Positions 8,797-26,838 of a stretch of 64,000 nucleotides of DNA are shown here, piece after piece. The notes beneath the pieces were generated by a model. The model was not told the origin of the DNA. It made no database searches and saw only the letters and a program-made list of their open reading frames with translations. The translations under genes were made by a program, and so were the position numbers. Position 1 is the stretch's first letter; the number at the start of each line of letters is the position of its first letter. Source of the DNA: Mycobacterium spongiae (GTDB lineage: Bacteria; Actinomycetota; Actinomycetes; Mycobacteriales; Mycobacteriaceae); contig NZ_CP046600.1 of the NCBI RefSeq assembly GCF_018278905.1, positions 4,030,001 through 4,094,000 on the forward strand, written 5' to 3'.

Positions 8797-8911
8797 TGTT
8801 CGGCGGTGACCTACTTTTCCGCCCGAAAGGGCAGTATCATCGGCGCAGACAGGCTTAGCTTCCGGGTTCGGAATGGGACCGGGCGTTTCCCTGTCGCTGT
8901 GGCCGCCGTAA
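8797..8911 (-). rRNA. rrf: 5S ribosomal RNA
   Basis: 115 bases whose reverse complement starts TTACGGCGGCCACAGCG and contains the conserved CCGAACCCGGAAGCTAAGCC core. Same length as the M. tuberculosis rrf as I recall it. About 96 bases from the 3' end of 23S. Confidence 0.95.
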
Positions 8912-9007
8912 CTCTATTTAATTACCCTATTTTCTGGTTGTTCTGGTGGGGGATGTGGTGTTCCACGACCAATAAGATCGCGGGTCGGAATATGTGGTTG
9001 CGATGTG

Positions 9008-13940
<4,933 letters not shown>

Positions 13941-14012
13941 ACTCCTCGATAACGAGGCGAATTTACAATCAGAGATACCTGACAAGACGCCAATAACTGG
14001 CATCATAAAAAC

Positions 14013-14048
14013 GACCACACCCACACACGGGGAGTGCTAGGCGTGGTC
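14013..14048 (-). promoter_or_regulatory. rRNA leader hairpin
   Basis: GACCACGCC and GGTGTGGTC (8 of 9 pairs) enclose an 18-base loop in the pre-rRNA leader, about 75 bases ahead of mature 16S. A processing or antitermination-related (boxC-like) role is inferred. Confidence 0.55.
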
Positions 14049-14077
14049 AAAAAAACAACAACAAAAAATGAAACCAC

Positions 14078-14100
14078 CAAACACACTATTGAGTTCTCAA
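14078..14100 (-). promoter_or_regulatory. boxA antitermination element of the rRNA operon
   Basis: The reverse strand reads TTGAGAACTCAATAGTGTGT, the strongly conserved mycobacterial nut/boxA-like leader block that recruits the Nus factors. It lies about 40 bases after the P1 start site. Confidence 0.75.
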
Positions 14101-14144
14101 GCAACACACTCGCTCGGTGCTGCCCGCTTCGGGGCAACCCTGCC

Positions 14145-14174
14145 AGCTTAATACAGATCCAACGACCGAGTCAA
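14145..14174 (-). promoter_or_regulatory. rRNA operon P1 promoter
   Basis: On the minus strand -35 TTGACT (14169-14174), 18-base spacer, -10 TAAGCT (14145-14150); the H37Rv element as I recall it is TTGACT-18-TAGACT. Transcription would start near 14137, about 200 bases before mature 16S. The promoter begins about 70 bases after the murA stop. I could not identify a second promoter. Confidence 0.75.
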
Positions 14175-14246
14175 GATCTGGTTTGAACCTTCTCGTGACC
14201 AGGTGTCACTTCCGGTCGGAGCCGGTTAGGGCCCCGCCGCAACTGC

Positions 14247-15503
14247 CTACGAGCATACCCTTTCGATCTCGGCGCCGAGACTGCCCAGGTTCTCCACGAA
14301 CAGCGGATAGCCGCGATCGATGTGGAACACGTCGTGAACCTCGGTGTCACCGTCGGCGACCAGCCCGGCCAGCACCAAGCCAGCGCCGGCCCGGATGTCC
14401 GAACACCACACGGGCGCGCTCGAGAGTTGCCGCAGACCCCGCACAACGGCGTGGTGCCCGTCGGTGCGGGCATCTGCGCCAAGCCGGATCATCTCTTCAA
14501 CGAACCGAAACCGGGCCTCGAACACGTTCTCGGTGATCATCGAGGTGCCGTCGGCGATCGATGCCAACGCAATCGCCATCGGTTGCAAATCGGTCGGAAA
14601 CCCTGGAAATGGCAGGGTGGCGACGTTGACCGCCTTCGGCCGCTCGTATTGGGTCACCCGGAAGCTGTCTTCAGTCTGGGTGACGGTGGCACCCGCATCG
14701 TGCAACTTGTGCAGCACTACCTGGAGGTGTGCCGGATCTACGCCAGTCACCGATATGTCCCCGCGCGTCATCGCCGCGGCGATGCCCCATGTCGCGCCAA
14801 CGATGCGGTCGCCGATCACCCGGTGCTCGGTGGGATAGAGCCGCGGAACACCGGTGATCGTCATGGTCGGTGAACCCGCGCCCTCGACCTGGGCGCCCAT
14901 CTGGTTCAACATCGTGCACAGATCGACCACGTCGGGTTCTCGCGCCGCGTTGTGGATGGTGGTAACGCCCTCAGCGACGACCGCGGCCATCAGGATGTTC
15001 TCGGTGGCTCCGACAGACGGAAATTCCAGCTGAATCTCCGCGCCACGCAACGTCTCTGCCTGTGCAACCACACACCCATGCTCGATATTGCAGTGGGCAC
15101 CCAACTGCCGCAGTCCGGCCTGGTGCATATCCAGTGGACGAGACCCGATCGCGTCGCCGCCCGGTAGCGCGACCCGCGCCCGCTTGCACCGGCCCACCAG
15201 TGGGCCGAGCACACAGACCGAGGCACGGAATTGGCGCACCGCGGCAAAGTCGGCGTCGTATTTCGGCTCGTCGGGCGAGGAAATGCGGGCCACATCCCCA
15301 TCGAGTTCGACGGTGGCACCCAGGCCACGAAGTACTTCCGCCATCAATGGCACGTCGAGGATATCGGGGCAGTTGGTGATGGTGCTGGTGCCTTCGGCCA
15401 ACAAAGTCGCGGCCATTAGCTTGAGCACGCTGTTCTTGGCGCCGCCAACAGCGACTTCGCCTGACAACCGGCTGCCACCAGTCACCACGAAGCGCTCCGC
15501 CAC
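14247..15503 (-). CDS. murA: UDP-N-acetylglucosamine 1-carboxyvinyltransferase
   Basis: 418 residues, first committed step of peptidoglycan synthesis: transfers enolpyruvate from PEP to UDP-GlcNAc in the cytosol. The active-site loop reads '[13 protein letters not shown]', so Asp117 stands where most bacteria have the fosfomycin-reactive Cys; this is the known basis of intrinsic fosfomycin resistance in mycobacteria. The start is a GTG that follows a -10 element by only 7 bases, so the mRNA is probably leaderless. The rRNA operon lies immediately downstream on the same strand. Orthologue of Rv1315. Confidence 0.97.
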   Translation of the reverse strand: MAERFVVTGGSRLSGEVAVGGAKNSVLKLMAATLLAEGTSTITNCPDILDVPLMAEVLRGLGATVELDGDVARISSPDEPKYDADFAAVRQFRASVCVLGPLVGRCKRARVALPGGDAIGSRPLDMHQAGLRQLGAHCNIEHGCVVAQAETLRGAEIQLEFPSVGATENILMAAVVAEGVTTIHNAAREPDVVDLCTMLNQMGAQVEGAGSPTMTITGVPRLYPTEHRVIGDRIVGATWGIAAAMTRGDISVTGVDPAHLQVVLHKLHDAGATVTQTEDSFRVTQYERPKAVNVATLPFPGFPTDLQPMAIALASIADGTSMITENVFEARFRFVEEMIRLGADARTDGHHAVVRGLRQLSSAPVWCSDIRAGAGLVLAGLVADGDTEVHDVFHIDRGYPLFVENLGSLGAEIERVCS

Positions 15504-15510
15504 CCGCGTT

Positions 15511-15539
15511 AGTGTAATGAAGCGATATCGGCTTGTCAG
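15511..15539 (-). promoter_or_regulatory. murA promoter, leaderless
   Basis: -35 CTGACA (15534-15539), 17-base spacer, -10 TACACT (15511-15516), then 7 bases to the GTG at 15503. The spacing puts the transcript start at or beside the start codon. It lies between murA and the divergent gene at 15574. Confidence 0.65.
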
Positions 15540-15573
15540 TCAGCCAACTAGTCATCCGAGGACGGTTTTGCTC

Positions 15574-16167
15574 ATGGCAATACACCTGACCCGCATCTAT
15601 ACCCGAACCGGCGACGATGGCACGACGGGATTGAGCGACTTCTCGCGGGTCGCCAAGAACGACTCCCGCTTGGTGGCATATGCAGACTGCGACGAAGCCA
15701 ACTCGGCGATCGGCGTGGCCATCGCCTTGGGTCAGCCCGACGAAGAAATCACTGCGGTATTGCAGCAGATCCAGAACGACTTGTTTGACGCTGGTGCCGA
15801 CTTGTCGACTCCGGTAAAAGATCCGGCGGACGATCCCGAACGTCCGCCGTTGCGCATCACCCAGGCCCAGGTCGACCGGCTCGAAGAATGGTGTGACTCC
15901 TACAACGAACACCTCCCAGCCCTGAATTCTTTTGTGCTGCCAGGTGGCTCGCCGTTGTCGGCACTGCTGCACGTCGCTCGCACCGTAGTACGTCGAGCGG
16001 AGCGATCGGCCTGGACCGCGGTCGAGACTGCGCCGCAACAGGTCAGCACGATGCCGGCGAAGTATCTCAACCGGTTATCGGATCTGCTGTTCATCCTGGC
16101 ACGCGCCGCCAACCCCAACGGAGATGTCCTCTGGAAACCCGGCGGCGGCGCGCCCAATAAGGGCTAG
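15574..16167 (+). CDS. ATP:cob(I)alamin adenosyltransferase, PduO type
   Basis: 197 residues. Transfers adenosyl from ATP to cob(I)alamin to give coenzyme B12. The N-terminal ATP-binding 'IYTRTGDDGTTGL' and the later 'RRAERSAWTAVE' and 'YLNRLSDLLF' blocks are the PduO signature. ATG at 15574 chosen by the family N-terminus (MAIHLTRIYTRTGD). Adenosylcobalamin is needed by methylmalonyl-CoA mutase, so it links functionally to the epimerase at 1994. Orthologue of Rv1314c. Confidence 0.93.
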   Translation: MAIHLTRIYTRTGDDGTTGLSDFSRVAKNDSRLVAYADCDEANSAIGVAIALGQPDEEITAVLQQIQNDLFDAGADLSTPVKDPADDPERPPLRITQAQVDRLEEWCDSYNEHLPALNSFVLPGGSPLSALLHVARTVVRRAERSAWTAVETAPQQVSTMPAKYLNRLSDLLFILARAANPNGDVLWKPGGGAPNKG

Positions 16168-16259
16168 CCGCACCACCGGTGGGCATGCATGTCGACCTGC
16201 CCGGCATGGTCATCAGCCCCATCGGGATGGTGATCGCGCCGGTCTCCGAGGATCGAGGT

Positions 16260-16703
16260 TCACACGCCGCGCCGCCGCGACCGCGGCGAAGGGCGAGATT
16301 CCAACCATGACTGGAATGCCGTCAATGCGCCCCTATCGAGCGCGATCTCGTAGCCCGACCTGCGGTCCGCTGTGGTGTCGCGCAGTTCCAGCACGACTAT
16401 CTCATGTGTCATGATGTCGAATTCGTCGCCTCGCGGCGCGCGTCGAGAGATGATTTCGACACCTCGTCGGCTGAGCCGCCGATCCGGCCACAAACGCAAA
16501 CTGGACAGCCGATAGAACGCGGCCTCGCCACCGCGATAGCGGATCACTCCGTGGCGCCAGCCGTGGCCCCCAACCGCGGGAATGTCCCGCATGATCCCGG
16601 CCGTCCCGCCTTGCCGCAGCTTCCACAACCGATAACTCAGGGCGGCGACCGCCATCCCCAAGACGACGACGAGCACGGCCATGCCGACCATGGGCGCGCT
16701 CAT
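16260..16703 (-). CDS. DUF2550 membrane-anchored protein
   Basis: 147 residues: one N-terminal membrane helix (about 5-25, 'VGMAVLVVVLGMAVAALSYR') and a soluble domain rich in Arg with 'GGTAGIMRDIPAVGGHGWRH'. Start ATG at 16703, 7 bases after the atpC stop, so it is the last gene of the ATP synthase operon. Function unknown; Rv1312 orthologue. The in-frame extension upstream of 16703 overlaps atpC and is not used. Confidence 0.88.
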   Translation of the reverse strand: MSAPMVGMAVLVVVLGMAVAALSYRLWKLRQGGTAGIMRDIPAVGGHGWRHGVIRYRGGEAAFYRLSSLRLWPDRRLSRRGVEIISRRAPRGDEFDIMTHEIVVLELRDTTADRRSGYEIALDRGALTAFQSWLESRPSPRSRRRGV

Positions 16704-16710
16704 CGGTGTA

Positions 16711-17076
16711 CTAGTCGATCGCGCCGACTGCGCGCAATCTGGCGCGGCCCCTGGCGGCGATGCGTGGATCGTCGGATTCGGAATCCTGCTTGGCCGCGGC
16801 TTCGTCAATCTCCGACTCGAACTCGGCCGACTCAGCCAGAATGCTGACTCCCTCTTCCGTCACCGACATGAAACCACCGTCCACCGCGACGCGCAGGTCC
16901 TTGGCGCCCTCGCGCTCGACGCGCACCATGGCGTCCTCGACCAGTTGGGCCACCAACGGAATGTGGCTGGGCAAGATGCCGATCTCACCGACGGTGGTGC
17001 GGGTAAATAGGAACGTTGCCGTGCCGGACCAGATCTTCCGGTCGACAGCAACGATCTCAACGTTCAATTCGGCCAT
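16711..17076 (-). CDS. atpC: ATP synthase subunit epsilon
   Basis: 121 residues, Rv1311 orthologue. Central-stalk subunit with an N-terminal beta-sandwich ('[18 protein letters not shown]') and a short C-terminal helical part ending '...[11 protein letters not shown]'. It couples the c-ring to catalysis and limits ATP hydrolysis. 33 bases downstream of atpD. Confidence 0.96.
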   Translation of the reverse strand: MAELNVEIVAVDRKIWSGTATFLFTRTTVGEIGILPSHIPLVAQLVEDAMVRVEREGAKDLRVAVDGGFMSVTEEGVSILAESAEFESEIDEAAAKQDSESDDPRIAARGRARLRAVGAID

Positions 17077-17109
17077 TCCACACCACCTTTCGACTCCACC
17101 GGATGCTGT

Positions 17110-19499
<2,390 letters not shown>

Positions 19500-19504
19500 G
19501 CCCG

Positions 19505-21154
19505 CTACTTCTTCTTCTTCGGGGCCGGCTTCTTGACTTTCACCGCTTCCTTCGCGAGCTTCTCCTCGTCGAGCGCCTCGACATGCTCGTCGGGCACCAC
19601 CGAGCCGCCGCCAGTGGCCGCGAAGCCCTTCTTGAAGCGGTTGATGATAGCGGTGAGCGAATCGGCGGTTTCGTCGGTGAGCTTCTGGCTCTCGCGGAGC
19701 TCGGTGAGGATCGCGTCTTCAGAAGCCCGCATGTGGTCCAGCAGTTCGGTTTCAAACCGCCTGACATCCTCCACGGGCACCGAGTCCAGGTGGCCGGCGG
19801 TACCGAGGAAGATAGCGACGACTTGCTCCTCAACCGGCATGGGCTGGAACTGTGGCTGCTTGAGCAGCTCGACCAGTCGCGCACCGCGCTCCAGCTGCGC
19901 CTTGGACGTAGCGTCCAGGTCAGAGGCAAAGGCCGCAAAGGCTTCCAGCTCGCGGTACTGCGACAGGTCCAGACGGAGACTCCCTGCCACCTCTTTCATT
20001 GCCTTGATCTGCGCCGCACCGCCGACTCGGGACACCGACACGCCAACGTTGATGGCCGGCCGCACGCCCTGGTTGAACAGGTCGGTCTCCAGGAAGCACT
20101 GCCCATCGGTGATCGAGATGACGTTGGTGGGGATGTAGGCCGAGATGTCGTTGGCCTTCGTCTCGATGATCGGTAGACCCGTCAGCGAACCGCCGCCAAG
20201 ATCGTCGGACAGTTTCGCACATCGCTCCAAAAGCCTTGAGTGCAAATAAAACACGTCACCGGGATAAGCCTCGCGGCCGGGCGGGCGTCGCAGCAGCAGT
20301 GAGATCGCGCGGTACGCCTCAGCCTGCTTGGTCAGGTCGTCGAACACGATCAGTACGTGCTTGCCGCTGTACATCCAGTGCTGGGCGATTGCCGAGCCGG
20401 TATACGGCGCAAGCCATTTGAAACCCGCGGAGTCGGAGGCCGGGGCCGCGACGATGGTGGTGTAATCCATCGCCCCGCCCTCCTCCAGGGCGCGCCGAAC
20501 GGCGGCGATCGTGGTGCCCTTCTGCCCCACCGCCACGTACACGCACCGCACCTGCTTTTGCGGATCCCCCGTCTCCCAGTTCTGACGCTGGTTGAGGATG
20601 GTGTCCACGCACACGGCTGTCTTACCGGTCTTGCGGTCGCCGATGATCAGCTGACGCTGGCCGCGGCCTATCGGGGTCATCGCATCGATGGCCTTGATTC
20701 CGGTCTGCAACGGCTCTTTCACACCTTGACGTTGCACCACCGACGGCGCCTGGATCTCGAGCGCGCGCCGCTCCTCGGCCTCGATCTCCCCACGCCCATC
20801 GATCGGTTGACCGAGCGGATTGACCACCCGTCCCATGAACCCGTCGCCAACCGGAACCGACAACACATCGCCGGTGCGCTTGACCTGCTGGCCTTCCTCG
20901 ATGTTCTCGAAGTTGCCCAGGATGACCGCGCCGACGCTGTGCTCGTCGAGGTTGAGAGCGACACCAAGTATTCCGCCCGGAAACTCCAGCAGCTCTTGGG
21001 TCATCACCGATGGCAAACCCTGAACGTGGGCGATGCCGTCACCGGCATCGACGACGGTACCGACCTCTTCGCGGCTGGTGTCGGAGGTGAAAGAACTTAC
21101 GTACTCTTCGATCGCGCCCTGAATGGCGTCGGCGGGAATTGTCAACTCGGCCAT
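19505..21154 (-). CDS. atpA: ATP synthase subunit alpha
   Basis: 549 residues. Non-catalytic nucleotide-binding F1 subunit; Walker A 'GDRKTGKTA' at 172-180. It carries the mycobacterial C-terminal extension of about 35 residues, ending in a basic stretch (KKPAPKKKK) that in related species suppresses ATP hydrolysis. Rv1308 orthologue. Confidence 0.97.
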   Translation of the reverse strand: MAELTIPADAIQGAIEEYVSSFTSDTSREEVGTVVDAGDGIAHVQGLPSVMTQELLEFPGGILGVALNLDEHSVGAVILGNFENIEEGQQVKRTGDVLSVPVGDGFMGRVVNPLGQPIDGRGEIEAEERRALEIQAPSVVQRQGVKEPLQTGIKAIDAMTPIGRGQRQLIIGDRKTGKTAVCVDTILNQRQNWETGDPQKQVRCVYVAVGQKGTTIAAVRRALEEGGAMDYTTIVAAPASDSAGFKWLAPYTGSAIAQHWMYSGKHVLIVFDDLTKQAEAYRAISLLLRRPPGREAYPGDVFYLHSRLLERCAKLSDDLGGGSLTGLPIIETKANDISAYIPTNVISITDGQCFLETDLFNQGVRPAINVGVSVSRVGGAAQIKAMKEVAGSLRLDLSQYRELEAFAAFASDLDATSKAQLERGARLVELLKQPQFQPMPVEEQVVAIFLGTAGHLDSVPVEDVRRFETELLDHMRASEDAILTELRESQKLTDETADSLTAIINRFKKGFAATGGGSVVPDEHVEALDEEKLAKEAVKVKKPAPKKKK

Positions 21155-21199
21155 GGCTTTTCGTCTTCCTACTTCGGGTTGTGCTGACTAAGTTCAGGT

Positions 21200-22540
21200 T
21201 CAGTCGGGCAATTGCGCCTCGGCCGCAGCCAGACGAGACGAGAGCGTACCGTCGATCACCTCGTCACTGACGGCAATCGAGAGCCCGCCGAGCAACGTGG
21301 GATCGATCCGCAGCTGCACGGCCACCGGGTGACCGTAGATGCGGCGAAGCACGTCGACCAGGCGGGTGCGCTGGCCGGCGCTGAGTTCCGCTGCCGCGCT
21401 GACCTGCGCGACGACCTCGCCGCGGCGCGCCACCGCGACTTCGGCCAAGAACAGCACCGCCTCCTCGGCGGGTTGACCGCGCAACAGCTCGACGGTCTGG
21501 GACAGCAACGCAACCGCGATCGGGTTGACGCCGCTACTGGCGCGCTCGAGCACGTTGCGCAGCAACTGGACTCGGCCTTCGGCCGCAACAGAGTAGTCAC
21601 CCAAGAGGATGGCAAGCCGCGGCTGCGCATCCAGCACCCGGGAGAACCGGAACAGCTGCTCCTCGACCTCATCGACCTGACCCTCACGTTCAGCGAGTTC
21701 CAACAACGCCCGACGCGCCACATGCTCAATGGCATCGATCAGGTCGGAGTTGGCCGACCACCGCTGCGATACGGCCGCGCGCAGCACATCGAGCGTGGGG
21801 GCGCCGACCCTGCCGGACACCAGCCGCTCAATCAACCGGACCCTCGGCGCGGCGTCTTCGGCCGGTACCGTCAGGTACCTGGTGACAACAACCTCGCGGC
21901 CCAACAGTCTCGCCACCGACGTCAGGTCGGCGGCAAGAGCGGACAGACCGAGATTGTCCAGGCTCTTGGCGAACGTGTCGAACTGAGCCACCAGGTCCAC
22001 CAGCGCACGGCGACTGGCCGATCGCATCCTGGTCAACAGCGGGTATTCCACTTCCGCCGCGGCAGGTGCCATCGCGTCGAGTTCATCCAGAAAGCGATCG
22101 ACCGTGGCCGACTGCCGCGCTGGGTCCCCAACGTGACTGCTCACTAATTCCCTTGCTTGGCGCACGGATTCGTGGCCGAATTCCAGCCGCAACCGACGAG
22201 TCAGCTGCGCGCGCAGCAGCTCGACCTGGCGTGCGCCCTGCACTTTGATGCGCTCGGCTTCGACATCGGCCTGGGCCTGCAGCTGCTCTGTGATTCGCTC
22301 GGCGTCGGCCTTGGCTTCCTCGACCACCCGCAGCGCCTCCGACTTTGCGTCCGCTAGCGCCTTGGAATGTGCCTGGCTCGCCTCCGCCAGCCGATCGGCG
22401 GCCGCCGCCGAATCGGCCAACTGCTGGCGCACCGTGTCCTGTCGAGCCGACATCAGACGCCGCACCAACGGCACGACGAAGCGCCACACCAAATACACGA
22501 TGGCCGCGAACCCGACCAACTGCCCGAGAAAAGTCGACAT
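21200..22540 (-). CDS. atpH: ATP synthase fused subunit b-delta
   Basis: 446 residues. N-terminal b-type part with one membrane helix (about 4-24) and a long charged coiled coil to about 165, followed by a delta domain (about 175-446). This b-delta fusion is typical of mycobacteria. It forms the peripheral stalk with AtpF; atpF ends 6 bases before the start. Rv1307 orthologue. Confidence 0.96.
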   Translation of the reverse strand: MSTFLGQLVGFAAIVYLVWRFVVPLVRRLMSARQDTVRQQLADSAAAADRLAEASQAHSKALADAKSEALRVVEEAKADAERITEQLQAQADVEAERIKVQGARQVELLRAQLTRRLRLEFGHESVRQARELVSSHVGDPARQSATVDRFLDELDAMAPAAAEVEYPLLTRMRSASRRALVDLVAQFDTFAKSLDNLGLSALAADLTSVARLLGREVVVTRYLTVPAEDAAPRVRLIERLVSGRVGAPTLDVLRAAVSQRWSANSDLIDAIEHVARRALLELAEREGQVDEVEEQLFRFSRVLDAQPRLAILLGDYSVAAEGRVQLLRNVLERASSGVNPIAVALLSQTVELLRGQPAEEAVLFLAEVAVARRGEVVAQVSAAAELSAGQRTRLVDVLRRIYGHPVAVQLRIDPTLLGGLSIAVSDEVIDGTLSSRLAAAEAQLPD

Positions 22541-22546
22541 TGGTGG

Positions 22547-23086
22547 TTACCTCGCCGCAGCTGAAGTGGAGGCCGAGGTGCTAACGGGGACGCCGAGAAT
22601 TCGACTCGCCAACGTGGCAGACACGCTGGCCACGTTGGCACGCAGATCCAGTTCCACGGCGTCCTTCTCCCGCTTCAATTGTTCGTTAGCCGTTTGCAAC
22701 GTCGATGCGACCTGCTGCTCGGCGTGGGCGCGCGCCTCGTCGACGACCTGACGACCTTCTGACCGGGCGTTGTCGCGGAACGACGACGCCTGGACGCGAG
22801 CCGCCGCCATGGCCTCTTCATAGTCGGCCTGCGCAGCAGCAAACTGCTCGGCTGCCTGCTTGGTGTCGGCAAGCGTCTTGTCGACCATGGCGTCACGCTC
22901 ACGCAACACCCTCAGGATTGGCGGCACGACGAACGTACCGATGACGCCGAGCACAACCAGGAAGATCGCCAGCACAACGAAAAATGTGCCGTTGGGAACG
23001 AGGAAGTTGTTTGTCCCGCCTTCCTCTGCTGCCTGTGCTGGCTGGCCAGCCGCCAGAACAGTAACCAGTGAGCTCACTTCAGCCAT
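22547..23086 (-). CDS. atpF: ATP synthase subunit b
   Basis: 179 residues: membrane helix at about 33-55 ('[20 protein letters not shown]') then a long amphipathic helix (Ala/Glu/Gln/Arg-rich) that makes the peripheral stalk. It is a few residues longer than Rv1306 at the N-terminus. 19 bases downstream of atpE. Confidence 0.95.
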   Translation of the reverse strand: MAEVSSLVTVLAAGQPAQAAEEGGTNNFLVPNGTFFVVLAIFLVVLGVIGTFVVPPILRVLRERDAMVDKTLADTKQAAEQFAAAQADYEEAMAAARVQASSFRDNARSEGRQVVDEARAHAEQQVASTLQTANEQLKREKDAVELDLRANVASVSATLASRILGVPVSTSASTSAAAR

Positions 23087-23105
23087 TCCAACCCGTCACA
23101 GCGAA

Positions 23106-24149
<1,044 letters not shown>

Positions 24150-24157
<8 letters not shown>

Positions 24158-24620
24158 GGCTGGCGCTCCTTCCTTCCGTCGGGTCCGATCCGATCGGCTG
24201 ACCGACCGATTCCCCGGAGCGCAACTTCTGCCATACCGGCAGCGCCGTAGACGCGACCAAGAGCACCTGGAACAGGGCTAGCCCGAAGAGCACGCCCAGC
24301 CCGGCGGGTCGGAAGACAAAGGCGATGACCAACCCGGCGATGGTGATGATCGCAAGCCGAGACGCCGAGTTGAGAGCCATCGACCTCTTCAGCGGATTCG
24401 CCTGTGCGGTGATGGCTTCCACCGAACGCCGGACCAATAGGGCGTTGAGCAGACCCAGCAACAACCCGACGCCGATGAACACCCCGACCATCAGGTGGCC
24501 TAACAATCCGGCGGCCACCATCGCCACCGCAGTCAACGCAACACTGATGACAAAAAGGCGAACCGGACGGAACGCAACGGACGGAAACACCAACGGCGCG
24601 TCCTGCGCTGGTGTCGTCAC
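24150..24620 (-). CDS. AtpI-like membrane protein, first gene of the ATP synthase operon
   Basis: 156 residues with four hydrophobic segments (about 20-38, 42-62, 87-105, 108-128). The position directly ahead of atpB and the size match AtpI-type proteins that help assemble the c-ring, but sequence similarity is weak, so the role is inferred. Rv1303 orthologue. The 271 bases between it and wecA (24621-24891) should contain the operon promoter; I found no convincing -35/-10 pair there. Confidence 0.88.
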
Positions 24621-24891
24621 TGCCGCACCTCAATCCCGAGTTGGTGGAGCCTGCACCACCTGATTTGCAGAGCGGTGGCCCGCAGAGCGTATCGCAGTCG
24701 CCGCACTGCAATCACCCAAGGGGTAGCTCCTTGGCGTCGGTCGTTAATCGGCACGCTCGGATGTGCTCCGACGGGCCGGGGGGCCGGCAACCCGCGAGGT
24801 TTGTTTCGGGGTTCTACCTGCACCGTACCACACGGTAGACGCAACTACTACTGCCCGTCGTAGACCCCTCTCATTCGGGTTGGAGCACCCT

Positions 24892-26115
24892 CTAGTCCGG
24901 GTCGTAATAGTCGTCGCTACGACGCAGCAGCGGGATCAACGTAGCGACACCGGCCACCACAATCGCGCCCAGCATCACCGCCGCGGTATGGCGCGGGTCG
25001 AAGAAAATCGACCCGGCGGCGCCAAAGGCGACGATGCCGACCCACAGGTAGATGATGAGCACCACTCGCCGATGTGAATGACCGATCTGCAGCAGCCGAT
25101 GGTGCAGGTGCATCTTGTCGGGGCTAAACGCACTACGGCCGGCGCGGGTGCGGCGCACGATGGCCAGCAACAGGTCGAGCATCGGCACGAACATCACCGC
25201 CACCACCAGCAGGAATGGTGATAGCAAGACGAAAACATCCCGGGCGCCATAGGCGTTCTGCGAAATCGGACCGGCAGCAGTGGTGGAGGCGGCAGCCAGC
25301 ATCAAGCCGATCAGCATCGAGCCGGAATCGCCCATGAAAATCCGGGCGCGGTGAAAGTTGTGCGGCAGAAAGCCCAGGCAGGCCCCCGCGAGCACGACCG
25401 AAATCACCGCCGGCGGATAGAACAGCACATCGCCACCATGGTCACGAAGCAGCCCTACGGAGAACATGCAGATCGCCAAAGCCGTGATCAGGCCCAGGCC
25501 AGCGGCCAGCCCGTCGAGTCCGTCAACGAAGTTCATCGCGTTCACGATCGACACGGTCAGTGCCAAGGTGAGCAGGATCGACGAAGCCTGGTCCAACACA
25601 ATGGTGCCCACACCGCCCACCGGGATGTACAAAACGCTCCAAGCGACTCCCATGGTGACCAGCACGCTGGCGGCGGTGATCTGACCGGCGAACTTCGTCA
25701 GGGCATCCAGACCCCACCGGTCGTCGATCAGACCGATACCCATGATCACCGCACCGGCCACCAAAACCGCGGGCATGCCCGTGGAGTAGACAAACCCACG
25801 GGTGAGAGCCGGAAGCTGAGAGGCAAGGAAAACGGCACCGACAATGCCGAGATACATCGCCAATCCGCCCATCCGCGGCGTCGGCGTCACGTGCACATCC
25901 CGTTCCCGTGGATATGCGACAGCGCCCAGACGCGAAGCCAGCACGCGCACGGGTCCGGTCGCGAAGTAGGTGATGATCGCCGCGGTCAGCCCGACCAGCG
26001 CAAGTTCACGCAGTGGGACACCGGTTCCGCGATACGACAGGGCGACCCAACCACCGGCAAGGCTAACCAGATCGCTGGCCGGGTCGCTGGTCACCACGGA
26101 ACCGTACTGCACCAA
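24892..26115 (-). CDS. wecA: Decaprenyl-phosphate GlcNAc-1-phosphate transferase WecA
   Basis: 407 residues, about 11 membrane helices. Transfers GlcNAc-1-P from UDP-GlcNAc to decaprenyl phosphate, the first step of the arabinogalactan linker unit. Seen motifs: 'DDRWGLD', 'NAMNFVDGLDGLAAG', 'FMGDSGSM' and the cytosolic 'HLHHRLLQIGHSHRR'. Rv1302 (rfe) orthologue, usual length. Start ATG at 26115. Confidence 0.95.
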   Translation of the reverse strand: MVQYGSVVTSDPASDLVSLAGGWVALSYRGTGVPLRELALVGLTAAIITYFATGPVRVLASRLGAVAYPRERDVHVTPTPRMGGLAMYLGIVGAVFLASQLPALTRGFVYSTGMPAVLVAGAVIMGIGLIDDRWGLDALTKFAGQITAASVLVTMGVAWSVLYIPVGGVGTIVLDQASSILLTLALTVSIVNAMNFVDGLDGLAAGLGLITALAICMFSVGLLRDHGGDVLFYPPAVISVVLAGACLGFLPHNFHRARIFMGDSGSMLIGLMLAAASTTAAGPISQNAYGARDVFVLLSPFLLVVAVMFVPMLDLLLAIVRRTRAGRSAFSPDKMHLHHRLLQIGHSHRRVVLIIYLWVGIVAFGAAGSIFFDPRHTAAVMLGAIVVAGVATLIPLLRRSDDYYDPD

Positions 26116-26161
26116 CCTGAGACCCCGGCACCGAGCCAGCCACGAGCAGGCGGTACGCGAC

Positions 26162-26815
26162 CTAGCCGAGCAAACTCGCCGTATCCACTCCGAGCACCTC
26201 GGCGATTCGCTCGGTGCTCACCGGACCCGGCCGCAGGACTCGCGGCGCGGCTCCGGTCAGGTCGACGATGGTCGAAGCGGCCTGCTGTGCCGCAGGACCG
26301 GCGTCAAGATAGACCGTAACGACATCACCGAGCTGGCGACGCGCCTCATCGGCGTCGACCGCCGGCGGCTGGCCGGAAACGTTCGCGCTGGATACCGCCA
26401 TGGGCCCTACCTCGCGTAACAACTCGATGGCGACCGGGTGCAACGGCATCCGCAGCATGACCGTGCCCCGAGCATCGCCCAGGTCCCACTGCAACGACGG
26501 CGCCTGCGCGACCACCAGACTGAGCGCGCCAGGCCAGAACGCGCGCACCAGTTCGCGGGCGACGTCGGGTAGCGAGAAGGCCAAACCTTCAATCGTGTGC
26601 CACGAGCCGACCAACACACCCACCGGCATATCGCGCCCGCGCCCCTTGGCTGCCAACAGACCGGCCACCGCGGCGCTGTCGAACGCGTCGGCACCGATCC
26701 CGTAGACCGTGTCGGTCGGCATCACGACCAGGCGACTCGCCTGCAGGGCAGCTACCGCGGCAGCGATTCCGCGCGAGCGCTGGTCAGGGTCAGCACAGTC
26801 GTAGATGTCGCTCAA
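26162..26815 (-). CDS. Threonylcarbamoyl-AMP synthase (Sua5/YwlC/YrdC family)
   Basis: 217 residues with the YrdC fold; 'VVMPTDTVYGIGADAFD' is the nucleotide and Thr binding start, and 'MAVSSANVSGQPP' a conserved loop. Makes the precursor for t6A37 of ANN-decoding tRNAs. It follows prmC by 23 bases in the same operon, both concerned with translation. Rv1301 orthologue. Confidence 0.94.
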   Translation of the reverse strand: MSDIYDCADPDQRSRGIAAAVAALQASRLVVMPTDTVYGIGADAFDSAAVAGLLAAKGRGRDMPVGVLVGSWHTIEGLAFSLPDVARELVRAFWPGALSLVVAQAPSLQWDLGDARGTVMLRMPLHPVAIELLREVGPMAVSSANVSGQPPAVDADEARRQLGDVVTVYLDAGPAAQQAASTIVDLTGAAPRVLRPGPVSTERIAEVLGVDTASLLG

Positions 26816-26838
26816 GAGCGCCGCTCCTCCTCATCGCG

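Noticed and set aside
15088..15573. Upstream extension of the cobalamin adenosyltransferase
   Set aside because: It runs antisense through murA; the family start is at 15574.
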